From: Argentina anserina
Lineage: Eukaryota > Streptophyta > Magnoliopsida > Rosales > Rosaceae
Assembly: GCF_933775445.1 (NCBI RefSeq)
Contig: NC_065875.1
Span: 19,033,555 to 19,097,554, forward strand
Direction: 5' to 3'
DNA: 64,000 bases
Shown here: piece after piece, positions 61,832-64,000 of the stretch
Layout of the letters: each line of letters opens with the position of its first letter
Numbering within the stretch: the first letter of the stretch is position 1
Translations under genes and position numbers: made by a program
Notes under the pieces: generated by a model
What the model was told of the DNA's origin: nothing
Seen by the model: the letters and a program-made list of their open reading frames with translations, nothing else
Database searches by the model: none

Positions 61832-63469
61832 ATGGTGAGGCTCACTGCGGATTTGATATGGAAAAGCCCTCACTTTTTCAATGCTCTTAAGGAGAGAGAG
61901 CTCGATCTTCGAGGTACTTCCTTCTCTTCTCCCGAACTTTCATGATTTGAGTCCCAAATTTGTGTTCTAGGGTTTGGTGAATTTGTCTAATTGGGGTTTA
62001 TGGTTCTCAGGTAATAAGATACCTGTAATTGAAAACCTGGGAGCTACAGAGGTATGGAATTTGACTTACTTTACTTAATAATGAACTGTTATTTTTGGTT
62101 TGAATAGATTGTTAGGGTTTATATGGAGCTGCTTGAAGTTACTGAGTGTTGTTTTGGTTTTAAAAATCTGAACAGGACCAATTTGACACCATTGATTTGT
62201 CTGACAATGAGATTGTTAAGCTGGAGAACTTGCCCTATCTTAATCGTTTGGGTACTTTGATTATTAATAATAATCGAATTACCCGTATCAATCCCAACAT
62301 TGGAGGTAACTTTAATTTGTGTATTCTGTTGTGTTTTGTGTACTTTGTGTGTTGTTTTGTGTGCTTGATACCTAGTGTTGGGTTGCAGAGTTCTTGCCGA
62401 AGTTACATACTTTAGTACTTACCAACAACAGGCTAGTCAACTTGGTAGAGATTGACCCTCTTTCATCTCTCTCCAAGTTGCAGTACCTTAGTCTGTTGGA
62501 TAACAACATCACAAAGAAACCCAATTACAGGCTGTACGTGATCCACAAATTAAAATCACTTCGGGTTCTGGATTTTAAGAAAATTAAGGACAAGGTGAGT
62601 CCAATAAAAATGTCAAACTCCTCTTTGTTGTTTTTTTTTTGCATGTAATTACTTCCTTTGTAGTTACAGAATACTGGAATGAGCTGGTCTTAGGTTGCCC
62701 TGTAGAATAGTAATACCGTACTAATTAAACAACACAACCTTGTGCCTCAATGGTGTCGTAGTTGATTCTCCCATGCATGGCTAAACAGCTAGCTTTACCG
62801 AGCAATATAATAAAACTGCTACAATAGCTCCAATGGTCATGTGCTTGGCACTCTTCTTTTCCAAATTGAACTGTTTTTCATGAATGGCAGGAGAGACTGG
62901 AAGCAAAAACTTTGTTCTCATCTAAAGAAGTTGAGGAGGAGGCTAGAAAGGTATCCCCCAAGAAATTTGTGCCAGCTGAGGATTTGGAAATGGCCGAGGA
63001 ACAACAGACTCCAAAAGTGGTTGCCCCCACTCAGGATCAAATTAATGCTATCAAGGTAATTAATGATATGGCTTACAATTTTTGTCAATAGTTGGTGATT
63101 ACATATAGTTTCTCAACTCTATCATGTTGTCAATTGTTTCACCCATATGCAGGCTGCCATTGTGAACTCCCAGACTCTTGAAGAGGTTGCAAGACTTGAA
63201 CAGGTGCTTTTCCTAAACGCGTAAAGAACTTTATGAAATTTTGATGTTTCTCTTATTTTTTGTATTTTGACACGTATTTGTTTTGCATGTACCAGGCACT
63301 GAAGTCAGGTCAGCTTCCTGCAGATTTGAAAATCATGGACGATGATACTGTGCCCTCTACTGGTAAAGAAAAGGATGATGGAATGGTTGTAACAAATGAA
63401 AATGAGGCCAATGCAGAAGTAAAAGATGTGGAGGAACAGAAGGACAATGAAATAGAATCAATGGATCAG
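61832..63469 (+). CDS. U2 small nuclear ribonucleoprotein A' (U2A'), partial at 3' end
   Basis: Spliceosome component that, with U2B'', binds stem-loop IV of U2 snRNA in the nucleus. Seven exons are visible: 61832-61913, 62011-62051, 62176-62305, 62389-62594, 62891-63055, 63153-63203 and 63296-63469, all in phase. The protein begins MVRLTADLIWKSPHFFNALK and runs through leucine-rich repeats (IDLSDNEIVKLENLPYLNRL, LVLTNNRLVNLVEIDPLSSL, LQYLSLLDNNITKKPNYR) to the cap HKLKSLRVLDFKKI, nearly identical to other plant U2A'. The C-terminal third (QTLEEVARLEQALKSGQLPA, then an acidic tail) is already 283 residues without a stop; the coding sequence continues through a donor at 63470 to beyond the window. 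About 530 bp of intron fill the rest. Confidence 0.95.
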
Positions 63470-64000
63470 GTATTATTACGTGTCCTATAATTGTTAAACT
63501 TTTAACCTTTTGCTTTATTCTATTCTTCCTCTCGAGTATTCAGTAATGTTTTGTTACTTCTGGAGAAAGTGTGTTCACTTTGATGGGTTTAAAGAATCAT
63601 TTCTATCAAATATTAACAAAGACTATCTTCTTTTATTCAAATTTCTAGTTTTTCTTTCAAGTAGTTTGCCTGTACAAAGATGACTGCTGAGGGAAGTTGT
63701 TCTTGGATTAGAAAGTGATGATTATGTAAGAATTGAGAATGAGCATATCAGATAAGTTACTTTAAGCTTTTGTCTCTTTATATTCTAGTGGTTGGAACTC
63801 ACTAGTTTTAGACATACAGTTATAGGTTTATGGCTACCATCAGTTTCGACTTTCGAGTATAGCTTCGTAGTTTATGGTTTCTATACCATAGTGTCATTTA
63901 AAAATTTGACAGCGTTAAGATTTAGGGCTTGTTGTTGAAAGGTCTGCAAGCCGCACTATGTGGCTCAGTTGCACACTGTACATTATTGGTTTCGGCAATT

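Overview
This window is nuclear DNA from a flowering plant, most likely a eudicot. The evidence is many spliced genes with GT/AG introns whose proteins match plant families closely, AT-rich intergenic DNA, and dense plant-type transposons. A rosid such as a Rosaceae member would fit, but that is a guess from overall similarity and nothing in the window proves it.

Layout. 187-1623 is a single-exon BAHD acyltransferase on the minus strand. 1.6-15.4 kb is a transposon graveyard with dispersed repeats, a solo-type Ty3/gypsy LTR, a hAT-like MITE, a Mutator-like element with a related empty site nearby, another TIR element with a perfect 8-bp target duplication, and small poly(A) retroposons. 15.8-26.9 kb is a wrecked gene for the plastid DEAD-box helicase RH50, split by a 7-kb Ty3/gypsy element and carrying stops, frameshifts and lost exons. 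27.7-42.2 kb is a gene-rich island: plastid ribosomal protein L18, a CHX-type cation/H+ antiporter, a GRAM-domain (UPF0664/WBP2-like) protein, a GT47 exostosin-like glycosyltransferase, and a DUF1350 alpha/beta-hydrolase-like protein head to head with the glycosyltransferase. 42.8-45.2 kb is RAD52-2 on the minus strand.

45.7-53.9 kb is an old tandem array of diverged monomers (about 130-160 bp). It has been split by an unidentified 1.3-kb block, a 3.47-kb solo LTR (target duplication GTATA) and a 1.05-kb poly(A) retroposon (12-bp target duplication). 54.6-56.3 kb is an ER-type Hsp70 nucleotide-exchange factor (SIL1/Fes1-like) on the minus strand. 57.3-61.7 kb is a decayed PIF/Harbinger transposon with its Myb/SANT-like and DDE transposase genes. 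It ends 139 bp upstream of the start codon of the U2A' spliceosomal gene, which runs off the right edge.

The genes are not an operon or a cluster of one pathway. RPL18c, the dead RH50 and RAD52-2 all concern chloroplasts, but this is probably chance. I found no clearly new biological system. The most informative structures are the nested insertions with readable target-site duplications, the destroyed RH50 gene, and the diverged tandem array.
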